Source: Rhodoferax sp.
Lineage (GTDB): Bacteria; Pseudomonadota; Gammaproteobacteria; Burkholderiales; Burkholderiaceae_C
DNA: 64,000 nt
Reading direction: 5' to 3'
Assembly: GCF_018780565.1 (NCBI RefSeq)
Contig: NZ_JADMJN010000008.1
Location: 186,001-250,000 of the forward strand
A model generated the notes under the pieces. That model ran no database searches. It saw only the letters and a list, made by a program, of their open reading frames with translations, and was not told the DNA's origin. Position 1 is the first letter of the stretch. Every line of letters begins with the position of its first letter. Below are positions 1-7,916 of the stretch, piece by piece. Both the position numbers and the translations under genes were made by a program.

Positions 1-672
1 GTGGGTCCCGGCACGGGTTCTGCGCTTGCACGACGCTTTCACGAGGGTGGCTACCAGGTCGCCATGATGGCACGCAACGCGGAAAGACTGGCAACCCTGG
101 AGTACGAATTGCCAGGATCGATCGCTGTCCCTTGCGATGTGTCCGATCCGCAGGCCTTGGAAAATGCGTTGGATTCCATGGAAGCCAAAGTTGGCGCACC
201 CACGGTGGTGATTCACAACGCTGTGGGTGGCGCATTTGGGAGCTTCCTGGACATTGCGCCTGAGATACTTGAACGCAATTTCAAGATCAACGTCATGGGG
301 CTTCTTCATCTGGCACGATGGGCCGCACCGCGGATGGAGCGCGCAGGAGGAGGCACTCTGCTTGTGACGGGCAACACCTCTGCGGTACGGGGCAAGGCGA
401 ACTTCGCCGGTTTTGCACCTACCAAAGCAGCGCAACGCATACTGGCCGAATCAATGGCCCGCGAGATGGGACCCAAGGGTGTCCACGTGGCCTATCTGAT
501 GATCGACGCAGTCATCGATCTGGCTTGGACACGCGAACGCTACAAAGATGCCTCAGATGATTTTTTCATCAAGCCGGAAGATATTGCACAGGAGGCCTGG
601 CACATCGCGCACCAGCCACGCTCCGCATGGTCGTTCCTCACGGAGATTCGCCCATTCGGTGAGCGGTGGTAG
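1..672 (+). CDS. SDR family protein with FxxxK active site (5'-truncated)
   Basis: Short-chain dehydrogenase/reductase-like Rossmann protein, 223 residues visible. The window opens inside the glycine-rich NAD(P) loop (GPGTGSALARRF), so the N-terminal ~10 residues lie upstream and the GTG at position 1 is probably an internal Val codon. The usual catalytic YxxxK is FAPTK (F at about residue 139). This Tyr-to-Phe change fits the SDR_c10-type subgroup, whose chemistry is not defined. The ending (AWSFLTEIRPFGERW) matches the ends of the two SDR paralogues at 3958 and 6398. A TetR gene follows on the same strand. The substrate cannot be read from sequence. Confidence 0.85.
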   Translation: MGPGTGSALARRFHEGGYQVAMMARNAERLATLEYELPGSIAVPCDVSDPQALENALDSMEAKVGAPTVVIHNAVGGAFGSFLDIAPEILERNFKINVMGLLHLARWAAPRMERAGGGTLLVTGNTSAVRGKANFAGFAPTKAAQRILAESMAREMGPKGVHVAYLMIDAVIDLAWTRERYKDASDDFFIKPEDIAQEAWHIAHQPRSAWSFLTEIRPFGERW

Positions 673-756
673 TGGCACGCCACCGCACTTGGTTCGGCAG
701 CGCTTCTTTTGCGTAGCGCGCTGTTCAGTTCGGGCTTGACCGGGGCGCCCTATAAA

Positions 757-791
757 ATTACCCCGATCAAGCATCGAAGATCAGGGGTAAT
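757..791. promoter_or_regulatory. Inverted repeat, probable TetR autoregulatory operator
   Basis: Two near-perfect arms, ATTACCCCGATC and GATC-A-GGGGTAAT, flank a 10-nt spacer directly in front of the TetR gene at 795. The left arm follows a TATAAAAT box (751-758) that could be the -10. The right arm contains the AGGGG that would serve as the gene's ribosome binding site. Binding here could block both transcription and the start of the message. The role is inferred from position. Confidence 0.55.
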
Positions 792-794
792 CTC

Positions 795-1367
795 ATGGGG
801 CACTCACAGGCGGACAAGGCGAACAGCCGCGAACGAATCTTGAAGGAGGCTGCGACGCAGATTCGAGCTGGCGGACTTGCGTCCATCAGCGTTGGAAAAC
901 TCATGCGCAGTGTCAATCTGACGCATGGGGGCTTCTACGGCCACTTTGCGTCGTCCTCAGAGCTTCTTTCCGAGGCGATAGAGCTGGCCTTGAGTGAAGG
1001 CGAACTCAAGGGCGCTGCGGCGGATGCCGGTAAAACACGCGGGTATTCGACGATGGTTCGCGGCTATTTGAGCAGGACCCATCGAGATTCCCGCGAGACG
1101 GGATGCGCCATTGCCGCATTGGCCTCGGAGGTGAGCCGATCCGACGAGGGCACGCGCTCGGTCATGGAGTCCCATGTCGAAAGCTTCATTGCGAATATTG
1201 CCCGCACGCTCAACACTGAAAATGACGAAGACGCCATGGTTGCCGTGAGTGCCATGATCGGCGCACTCACACTCTCACGAGTGTTCACGGACACCAAACG
1301 GTCCGATGCGTTGCTGCGCGTTGTGCGCGATCATGTTCTTGCGCTGAATTTGAAGGATCAGGATTAG
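795..1367 (+). CDS. TetR/AcrR family transcriptional regulator
   Basis: 190-residue repressor. The N-terminal helix-turn-helix spans about residues 10-56 (RERILKEAATQIRAGG...SVGKLMRSVNLTHGGFYGHFAS); the GGFYGHF segment is typical of NemR/AcrR-like members. The C-terminal ligand-binding domain is all-helical with no recognisable ligand. The start is ATG with AGGGG seven bases upstream. The stop overlaps the convergent IclR stop by 4 nt. An inverted repeat at 757-791 suggests autoregulation. It may also control the SDR gene upstream or the ligase cluster beyond IclR. Confidence 0.88.
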   Translation: MGHSQADKANSRERILKEAATQIRAGGLASISVGKLMRSVNLTHGGFYGHFASSSELLSEAIELALSEGELKGAAADAGKTRGYSTMVRGYLSRTHRDSRETGCAIAALASEVSRSDEGTRSVMESHVESFIANIARTLNTENDEDAMVAVSAMIGALTLSRVFTDTKRSDALLRVVRDHVLALNLKDQD

Positions 1368-2212
1368 TCGCTGAGTCGTTGCTTGATCTCTTGCACCGCC
1401 GCGATGAGCAGGGGCCGTACTTCCGCCATGTAGGACTCGCGACTGCGCGTCATCGCGGGGCCTGCGGCCGTGATCACCATGTCGGGCAAGGCATTGCCCA
1501 GGCACAGGGGAATTCCGATACCGTGGACTTCCGCGCGCCAATCGCCGAATGATCCACAGCAGCCCTGTTCGGCAAGATCCGCGACCGCCTGTTGAATCCC
1601 GGCATTGATCTTTGGCCAATTGACAGGATCCAGTGCACGAATGCGTGCCAGGATATTGCGCCGGGAAATCTCATCCATGCCTGCCAGGCAGGCTTTTCCC
1701 ATGGCTGTGGTGCCGATGGGAATGCGCGAACCCACATTCAATTGAAGGGTGACGATGGAATTTCCATGGAAAGTGTCCACGTAGAGCATCGCGAGATCGT
1801 CCCGCACACCGAGCGAGAGCTGCAAACCCGTGGATTGGGCAACGGCCTGCAATACCGTCCGACTCTTCTCCTTGACCTCCAGACGCGCCAGGGTCGAGCC
1901 GCCAATGCCCAGCGCCGCCATGCCCAGCCGGTAACGACCCGATGTCAGGTCATGGTGCAAATAGCCCATCTTGGTCAATGTATAGGTCAGGCGCGTCACC
2001 GTGGATTTGGGCAGCCCGCAGCGCTCAGCCAGTTGCTGATTACCAAGGCGTTCTTCCCCTGACCGGAAGCAGCGAAGAACCTCCAGGCCCCGCGCCAGTG
2101 CGGTCACGAATTGGCGGTCACTGCCCTCCGTTTGCGCCCGCGCGTCCCGTTCTGCAGGTGCGGGACCCGGTGCCTCGGTGTGTTGCCTGGTGTCGTTGGG
2201 CTGGGAAGTCAT
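1364..2212 (-). CDS. IclR family transcriptional regulator
   Basis: 282 residues: a Pro/Gln-rich N-terminal tail (about 1-32), a winged HTH at about 35-95 (VTALARGLEVLRCF...LAERCGLPKSTVTRLTYTL), then the IclR effector domain (GTTAMGKACLAGM, GIGIPL). It is transcribed divergently from the acyl-CoA synthetase at 2375, the usual arrangement for an IclR regulator of a catabolic operon. The effector is probably an acid or CoA ester of that pathway (inference). Confidence 0.9.
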   Translation of the reverse strand: MTSQPNDTRQHTEAPGPAPAERDARAQTEGSDRQFVTALARGLEVLRCFRSGEERLGNQQLAERCGLPKSTVTRLTYTLTKMGYLHHDLTSGRYRLGMAALGIGGSTLARLEVKEKSRTVLQAVAQSTGLQLSLGVRDDLAMLYVDTFHGNSIVTLQLNVGSRIPIGTTAMGKACLAGMDEISRRNILARIRALDPVNWPKINAGIQQAVADLAEQGCCGSFGDWRAEVHGIGIPLCLGNALPDMVITAAGPAMTRSRESYMAEVRPLLIAAVQEIKQRLSD

Positions 2213-2249
2213 GTTGGGCCGATCATTTCATGGGGTTAACAAGAAAGCA

Positions 2250-2269
2250 CGGAATCTCTATAAGTTCCG
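2250..2269. promoter_or_regulatory. Inverted repeat in the IclR/ligase divergent region
   Basis: CGGAA-N10-TTCCG, perfect 5-bp arms, lies 38 bp upstream of the IclR start and about 105 bp upstream of the ligase start. It is a candidate IclR operator by position; the arms are short, so chance occurrence is possible. Confidence 0.35.
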
Positions 2270-2374
2270 CCAAGCGGTTTCAAAGTTTGAATTATCCGGT
2301 ATTAGTCGAAATAAAAACCGCTAGTCGGAATATGATTGCCTTTGATTCACGCAAACTCACGACGAAAGACTCAC

Positions 2375-3955
2375 ATGACGGGAACTGTGCAGGACCCTGG
2401 TGCCATAACGCGGATTCACCAGCTGCTCGACAGATGGATCCAATCTCAGCCCGACGCACCGGCCTTGCGGGATTCAAACCTTGCGTTGACTTATGGGCAA
2501 CTGGATCAGGTGGCCACGGCGGTCATGCTGGAGCTAAAAAGCGTGGGCGTCCGGGCGGGTGACCGGGTCCTGGTGGTGGGCGAAAACTGTGTCGCGCAGG
2601 GCGTCCTGGTCATTGCGCTGAGTCGCATGGACGCGTGGTGCATCCTGTCCAATGCACGCTTGTCTGACCGTGAAATCGATGTCTTCATCGAACACTCCCG
2701 CCCGCGCCGGGTCCTCTATACCCACACGGTTTCGAGCGATGCAGCCCGGCATGCTGAGCGTCACGGCGCGCAGCCCGTGACATGGCCAGGGATCGGAGAA
2801 ATGCAGCTGGGCCCACTTGACAGTGAAACCTGGGCAGAGCCCGTCGCGAGCAGCGCAACCGAGCAGGTCGCGGCAATCATCTACACCTCCGGCACCTCAG
2901 GCGCACCCAAAGGCGTGATGCTCACCCATGCCAACCTGATGTTCACTGCCAAATCCGCAGCGCGCATGCGCAGTCTGTCCCCGAGGGATCGTAGCTACTG
3001 CGTTTTGCCCATGGCACATGTCGTGGGCATTGCAACGCAGTTCCTTGGCTCGATGTGTGGCGGTGCGTCGGTATTGTTCGAACCACGCTTCACACCGGCC
3101 GAGACAGCGCGCGTGCTGGATGAAGAGGGAATTACCTCCTTTGTCGGTGTGCCAGCCATGTACGCGCGCCTGCTCGAATGGGCGCGCAGCACGGGGCATG
3201 TACTCAAGACCGACAGTGTGCGTTTCCTCGCAGCAGCCGGTTCACCCATGACCGCGCCATTGAAGGCGGAAGTCGAGGCTACTTTCGGCCAGGCCTTGCA
3301 CAACGGGTATGGATTGACGGAGTGCGGCCCCACGATTTCACAAACGCGCATAGAAGCTCCGCGCAGTGACTGTGCAGTGGGCCACCCGATTGACGGCGTG
3401 AATGTGCGCATCGTGGATTCACGGGGACACGATGTTCCCCTGGGAGACGTGGGCGAGCTCTGGGCAAGAAGTCCCGGCTTGATGAAAGGCTACTACCTGA
3501 ATCCGGCAGCCACGGCAGAAGCCATCAATACTGACGGCTGGTTCAACACCGGCGATATGGCCCGATTCGATTTGGATGGTGCGCTGAATATCGTCGGACG
3601 AACCAAGGAACTGATCATCCGTTCCGGTTTGAACGTGTATCCGGTCGAGGTCGAGCAAGCGATCAATGCCCACAGCGACATTGTGCAATCGGCCGTTGTG
3701 GGCCGCACTGTCGGGCATAACGAAGAGGTCGTCGCATTCGTCGAGAAACGTGAGGGAAGTTCGCTCGATGCGGCGACGCTGCAACAGTACCTGCGAGAGA
3801 AATTAGCCCCTTACAAAGTGCCCACCGAGGTGTGTTTTCTGGACGCGCTGCCAGCAGCACCCACAGGCAAGGTTTTGAAAAACGTTTTGAAAAAGACCGC
3901 ACAGGATTCGGTGAAGACTTCGCCTGAATACCCGCAACAGTTACAAAGGAGTTGA
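2375..3955 (+). CDS. Acyl-CoA synthetase (AMP-dependent ligase, ANL family)
   Basis: ATP + carboxylate + CoA to acyl-CoA, an entry step for catabolism. About 526 residues. Core motifs are the P-loop YTSGTSGAPKG, NGYGLTECGP (A5), GWFNTGDMARFD (A7), GRTKELIIRSGLNVYP (A8) and the C-terminal catalytic Lys in PTGKVLKNVL. The reading frame is open from 2336, but ATG 2375 (MTGTVQDPG) follows a GAAAG element and fits family length. Its stop overlaps the region just before the SDR gene at 3958, so the two are probably co-transcribed. The substrate is unknown; neighbours suggest an aromatic or alicyclic acid (inference). Confidence 0.9.
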   Translation: MTGTVQDPGAITRIHQLLDRWIQSQPDAPALRDSNLALTYGQLDQVATAVMLELKSVGVRAGDRVLVVGENCVAQGVLVIALSRMDAWCILSNARLSDREIDVFIEHSRPRRVLYTHTVSSDAARHAERHGAQPVTWPGIGEMQLGPLDSETWAEPVASSATEQVAAIIYTSGTSGAPKGVMLTHANLMFTAKSAARMRSLSPRDRSYCVLPMAHVVGIATQFLGSMCGGASVLFEPRFTPAETARVLDEEGITSFVGVPAMYARLLEWARSTGHVLKTDSVRFLAAAGSPMTAPLKAEVEATFGQALHNGYGLTECGPTISQTRIEAPRSDCAVGHPIDGVNVRIVDSRGHDVPLGDVGELWARSPGLMKGYYLNPAATAEAINTDGWFNTGDMARFDLDGALNIVGRTKELIIRSGLNVYPVEVEQAINAHSDIVQSAVVGRTVGHNEEVVAFVEKREGSSLDAATLQQYLREKLAPYKVPTEVCFLDALPAAPTGKVLKNVLKKTAQDSVKTSPEYPQQLQRS

Positions 3956-3957
3956 GC

Positions 3958-4686
3958 ATGAGTGAAAAGAAAGCCATTCTCGTCATCGGAGCCGGTGACG
4001 CCACGGGCGGTGCGATTGCGCGACGCTTTGCGCGGGAGGGTTATGTGGCCTGTGTCACCCGGCGTAGCGAGGAGAAGTTGCAACCATTGGTGAATCAGAT
4101 CCGTAGCAGTGGCGGCGAGGCGCACGGCTTTGGCAGCGATGCGCGCAAGGAAGAGGAGATGATCGGACTCATCGAGAAGATCGAGCGGGAGATCGCGCCG
4201 ATTGAAGTTGCCGTGTTCAATATCGGCGCCAATGTGCGCTTCCCGATCACGGAAACGACGTCGCGCGTCTACCAGAAAGTGTGGGAGATGGCTTGCTTTT
4301 CAGGTTTCCTCATGGGACGGGAGGCCGCCAAGGTGATGCTGCCCCGTGGCCGTGGAACCATCATCTTTACCGGTGCCACCGCCAGCCTGCGTGGACGTGA
4401 AGGCTTTGCAGCCTTCGCCGGCGCCAAACACGCTTTGCGTGCGCTGGCCCAGAGCATGGCCCGTGAACTTTGGCCGAAAGGAATTCACGTGGCCCACCCG
4501 GTGATCGATGGTGCGATTGACACCGAGTTCATCCGCTCCAATTTTCCGGAACGCTACGAGCTGAAAGAACAGCAAGGCATTCTGAACCCGGACAGCATCG
4601 CGGAGGCCTACTGGCAGATACACATGCAGCCGCGCGATGCGTGGACGCACGAAACAGAATTGCGGCCCTGGATGGAAACCTGGTGA
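3958..4686 (+). CDS. SDR family protein with FxxxK active site
   Basis: 242-residue Rossmann protein. The start is ATG 3958, placed 7 bases after AAAGGA, rather than the in-frame TTG at 3952. The cofactor loop is altered (GAGDATGGAIARRF). The catalytic position reads FAGAK, with Phe replacing Tyr while Lys is kept. It ends in the shared signature ELRPWMETW. Close relative of the proteins at 1-672 and 6398-7132. It sits 2 nt after the ligase stop and is likely in its operon. Possible roles are an oxidoreductase with non-canonical acid/base chemistry or an isomerase/lyase on a CoA ester; the sequence does not decide. Confidence 0.88.
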   Translation: MSEKKAILVIGAGDATGGAIARRFAREGYVACVTRRSEEKLQPLVNQIRSSGGEAHGFGSDARKEEEMIGLIEKIEREIAPIEVAVFNIGANVRFPITETTSRVYQKVWEMACFSGFLMGREAAKVMLPRGRGTIIFTGATASLRGREGFAAFAGAKHALRALAQSMARELWPKGIHVAHPVIDGAIDTEFIRSNFPERYELKEQQGILNPDSIAEAYWQIHMQPRDAWTHETELRPWMETW

Positions 4687-4737
4687 CGCACCTGCGACGA
4701 TTTGTAAAAATTTTCTGAAAATGATTGGAGCCCACCC

Positions 4738-5355
4738 ATGACCAAGCCCGCAGTTCAATTCATGTTCGACTTCGGAAGTCCGAACGCCTACCTCTGCCAC
4801 AAGGTGATCCCGGAAATCGAGGACCGGACCGGTGTCAAGTTTGAGTACGTTCCTATCCTGCTGGGCGGCCTCTTCAAGCTCACCCACAACCGCTCTCCAG
4901 CAGAGGCATTTGCAGGCATTCCCAACAAGCAGGCTTACGATGCACTCGAAGTCAAACGATTTGTAGCCAAACACCACTTGACCCGGTTTCAGCGCAACCC
5001 GTTTTTCCCCGTCAATACGCTCAAAATCATGCGTGGGGCTGTTGCAGCGCAAAAGCTCGGCAGCTTTGCGCCCTACGTGGAGGCGATGTATTCAGCCATG
5101 TGGGAGCAGGGGCGCAACATGGATGACCCGGCGGAGATCGTCGCGGTGTTGAAGGCGGCGGGAATTGATGCCGACAGTTTGCTTGAAGCGTCACAACTGC
5201 CCGACGTCAAGAACGGGCTTCTTGCCAATACACAAGCTGCGTCTGAACGCGGCGCCTTTGGTTCCCCCACCTTTTTTGTTGGAAACGAGATCTACTTTGG
5301 CAAAGATCGCCTTCGGGATGTTGAGGAAGAAATTCTGAGGGTGGCAGCATGCTGA
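4738..5355 (+). CDS. 2-hydroxychromene-2-carboxylate isomerase-like DsbA-family protein
   Basis: 205 residues with the DsbA/GST-kappa thioredoxin-like fold of HCCA isomerases. The motif MFDFGSPNAYL (residues 9-19) carries the glutathione-activating Ser in place of the CxxC of DsbA. NPFFPVNTLKIMRG and the C-terminal GSPTFFVGNEIYFGKDRL are also typical. Family members act with glutathione on ring-cleavage intermediates of naphthalene-like compounds. Placement between an SDR and a Bug receptor supports an aromatic-degradation role. The stop overlaps the next start by 7 nt. Confidence 0.85.
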   Translation: MTKPAVQFMFDFGSPNAYLCHKVIPEIEDRTGVKFEYVPILLGGLFKLTHNRSPAEAFAGIPNKQAYDALEVKRFVAKHHLTRFQRNPFFPVNTLKIMRGAVAAQKLGSFAPYVEAMYSAMWEQGRNMDDPAEIVAVLKAAGIDADSLLEASQLPDVKNGLLANTQAASERGAFGSPTFFVGNEIYFGKDRLRDVEEEILRVAAC

Positions 5356-6323
5356 AAATGAAACCGTCACTTTTCTACACGGTGTTGGCCGCGATAGTCT
5401 CAATTCAAGGGGTGCAGGCACAAGAGAAGTCAAGCGCCTATCCCTCTCGCCCGATCAAAATCATCATTGGTTTTGCACCGGGAGGATCGACAGACGCACC
5501 GATGAGGGTGTTGGCCGAAAGTGCATCCAAAATTCTGAAGCAAGCGGTTGTCATCGAAAACAAGCCGGGCGCTGGCGGCACCATGCCCGCCACCATTCTC
5601 CAAGCATCGCCCAATGATGGTTACACCCTGGGCATCGCCTCTTTGGGAATTTATCGACTCCCTTACACCACCGACCTCAAGTGGGATCCATCCAAAGACC
5701 TCACTTACATCATCGGTCTTACGGGTTATGCATTCGGCATTGTGGTGCCATCGTCTTCGCCCATCAAAAATTGGAACGACTATGTGGCTGCAGCCAAGGC
5801 CAAACCCAATCAACTGACTTATGGAACCCCTGGTGTCGCCACGACCAATCACCTGACCATGGAGCGGATATCCAGAGCCGCTGCCATCCAACTGAATCAC
5901 ATTCCCTACAAGGGATCAGCAGAGTCGTTGCAAGCATTGCTTGCCGGGCAAATCGACTCGGGCGCGGAGACGTCTGCATGGGCCCCCCATGTGAAGGACG
6001 GCAAAATGCGTTTGCTTGTCACGTGGGGACACAAGCGGATGCCAAGTTTTCCGAACGTGCCAACTTTGCAGGAGGTTGGTATCAACATGAGCCAGACCTC
6101 TCATTGGGGCCTGGTTGCTCCCAAGGGGACTGACCCAACAATCATTGAAAAGCTGCATGTTGCATTCAGGCAAGCCATGGAATTGCCTGATTTCAAGCAA
6201 GCCTTGGCGCGCTATGACATGGAGCCCGAGTACCGCAGCTCAAAAGACTTTCGCCAGTTTGCCATCGACACCATGCGGCAGGAAAAAGAAACGCTTGATG
6301 CACTGGGCTTGAGTCGTAAATAA
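5349..6323 (+). CDS. Bug-family tripartite tricarboxylate transporter substrate-binding protein
   Basis: 324-residue periplasmic solute receptor with an N-terminal signal peptide (cleavage after about residue 24, VQA-QEK). Family landmarks are YPSRPIKIIIGFAPGGSTD, VIENKPGAGG, YTLGIASLG and the late GLVAPKGTDPTIIEKL. No TctA/TctB permease genes lie nearby, the common orphan situation in Burkholderiales. It probably binds the carboxylate substrate of the surrounding pathway for uptake or sensing (inference). Confidence 0.92.
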   Translation: MLKMKPSLFYTVLAAIVSIQGVQAQEKSSAYPSRPIKIIIGFAPGGSTDAPMRVLAESASKILKQAVVIENKPGAGGTMPATILQASPNDGYTLGIASLGIYRLPYTTDLKWDPSKDLTYIIGLTGYAFGIVVPSSSPIKNWNDYVAAAKAKPNQLTYGTPGVATTNHLTMERISRAAAIQLNHIPYKGSAESLQALLAGQIDSGAETSAWAPHVKDGKMRLLVTWGHKRMPSFPNVPTLQEVGINMSQTSHWGLVAPKGTDPTIIEKLHVAFRQAMELPDFKQALARYDMEPEYRSSKDFRQFAIDTMRQEKETLDALGLSRK

Positions 6324-6397
6324 GCCATTACCCAGGCCGCGTTTGAAGCCGCGATCGTTATGCAAAGTTAACCATGGGTTGTGAAGAGGAGATCCTG

Positions 6398-7132
6398 ATG
6401 AGTCAAGAAAACGGAACGGCACTGATCGTCGGCGTCGGCGCGAGCCGGGGCCTGGGCGGCGCCGCCGCCAGACGTTTTGCCAGAGAGGGCTTGCATGTGG
6501 TGGTGGCGGGACGTACGCCGGAGAAGCTCGACAAGGTCGTCGCGGAAATCCGCGGTGCGGGTGGATCGGCACAAGCCGTGGTGGGGGACGGCTCCAATGA
6601 AGCCGATGCAGCGAGATTCGTCGCCACTGCCGAAGCGCATGGGCCGCTTGAGTTGGTTTTGCACAATGCGGGTACCAATCGGCGCGATGCATTTCTGGAA
6701 CTTGAAGTGGGTGCGTTCGAAGCTTTATGGCGCGAGCATTGCCTCGGTGGCTTCCTGACGGGCAGGGAGAGTGCGCGACGCATGGTGACACGCGGCAGGG
6801 GCACGATTCTTTTTACCGGAGCCTCGGGTTCCCTGCGCGGACGCGCGTTGTTCGCCGCATTTGCCGCGGCAAAAGCCGGTCTGCGTGCCACCGCGCAAAG
6901 CATGGCGCGTGAGTTGGGCCCCAAAGGCATTCATGTGGCTCACATCGTCATCGACGGTGGCATCGAGGGGGATCGTTTGCTCTCGGCGTTTCCTGATCGC
7001 CAGAATGAGAAGGGACCGGATGGATTGCTCTCGATCGACGCCATCGCGGAAACCTACTGGCAAGTTCATCTGCAGCAGCGCAGCGCCTGGACGCATGAAC
7101 TGGAACTGCGGCCCTGGTCGGAACCGTTTTGA
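6398..7132 (+). CDS. SDR family protein with FxxxK active site
   Basis: 244-residue Rossmann protein. ATG 6398 is preceded by a strong AGAGGAGA at 6385-6392 and is preferred over ATG 6374. The cofactor loop is GVGASRGLGGAAARRF. The catalytic Tyr is replaced by Phe (FAAAK), and the protein ends ELRPWSEPF. It shares long blocks with the SDR at 3958, including LRGR, AQSMARELGPKGIHVAH and the AWTHELELRPW end, which indicates duplication within the locus. It is the last gene of the apparent operon, facing a convergent TetR gene. Confidence 0.88.
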   Translation: MSQENGTALIVGVGASRGLGGAAARRFAREGLHVVVAGRTPEKLDKVVAEIRGAGGSAQAVVGDGSNEADAARFVATAEAHGPLELVLHNAGTNRRDAFLELEVGAFEALWREHCLGGFLTGRESARRMVTRGRGTILFTGASGSLRGRALFAAFAAAKAGLRATAQSMARELGPKGIHVAHIVIDGGIEGDRLLSAFPDRQNEKGPDGLLSIDAIAETYWQVHLQQRSAWTHELELRPWSEPF

Positions 7133-7245
7133 TCATTGCCTGGGCGCCGAGGACCTTCACCCTGTCGTCCGCGATAGCGGAGCGAAAGTTCTCATCGTGT
7201 GACAACGAACTGTCCGACGCGCGCCTCACATCATCCGCCGGTGAA

Positions 7246-7818
7246 TTACTCTTTATCAGGCGTATTGACCAGAAGATTCGCACCCGCAGCCCGAACGGCA
7301 TTCACTATTTCGCGCTTGACGGAATCATGGGACATGGCACGCGCAATCATCACGGCACCGACGTTTTGGGCGATCAGTGTCCATGCGGTGGTGTCCGATC
7401 CGGTCAATTCCTTCAATACGTTTTTGAATTGAAGAACTCCGGTTTCGAATACTGCACGTACGTCGTCAGTGGACTGTGCTATTTCTGCAGTCAAGGAGGG
7501 GAGTGGACACCCGCTCTCTGGCGATCGGACGTGCTGCATGCTGAGATAGCTTGCCAGCGCTTTGAGCATTGCGTCGGTGTCGCCAGGTTTCACGTTTGCA
7601 AAACGATGCAGGGTTCGATCCAGTTCTGCTTCGATAAGCGCAGAGAAAAGAGCGGTCTTGTTGTCAAAGTGCTTGTACAACGAACCAGTGGTCAGGCCCG
7701 CCGCACCCGCAAGTGCATCCACACCAGTCGCAGCAAAGCCATGCTTCTTCGCATAGCTCCCGCTCTTTGACAGCAGCTGCTGCCGTATCTGATCTTTGTG
7801 CTCTTTCGAGTAACGCAT
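7246..7818 (-). CDS. TetR family transcriptional regulator
   Basis: About 190 residues from ATG 7818 (MRYSKEHKDQIRQQLL); the frame extends to 7857 but the shorter start fits the family. The HTH includes GFAATGVDALAGAAGLTTGSLYKHFDNK at about residues 25-52. The C-terminal part resembles TetR members of the LmrA/YxaF type. It is divergent from the molybdopterin oxidoreductase. An 18-bp imperfect palindrome overlaps that gene's promoter, so this protein is its likely repressor. Confidence 0.87.
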   Translation of the reverse strand: MRYSKEHKDQIRQQLLSKSGSYAKKHGFAATGVDALAGAAGLTTGSLYKHFDNKTALFSALIEAELDRTLHRFANVKPGDTDAMLKALASYLSMQHVRSPESGCPLPSLTAEIAQSTDDVRAVFETGVLQFKNVLKELTGSDTTAWTLIAQNVGAVMIARAMSHDSVKREIVNAVRAAGANLLVNTPDKE

Positions 7819-7847
7819 AGGAGTTTGAAGTTCAGGTGAAACGTCTA

Positions 7848-7879
7848 TTGACATCAACGGTGTTATTTTATAGGATAAC
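7848..7879 (+). promoter_or_regulatory. Sigma-70 promoter with overlapping TetR operator
   Basis: TTGACA (7848-7853), a 17-nt spacer, then TAGGAT (7871-7876) give a near-consensus promoter for the molybdoenzyme gene at 7917. The imperfect palindrome GTTATTTTATAGGATAAC (7862-7879; arms GTTAT/ATAAC) covers the -10. This is an arrangement expected for steric repression by the divergent TetR protein. Confidence 0.65.
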
Positions 7880-7916
7880 GATCATGATCCAAAAACAAAA
7901 TTTATCGAGGTGACAT

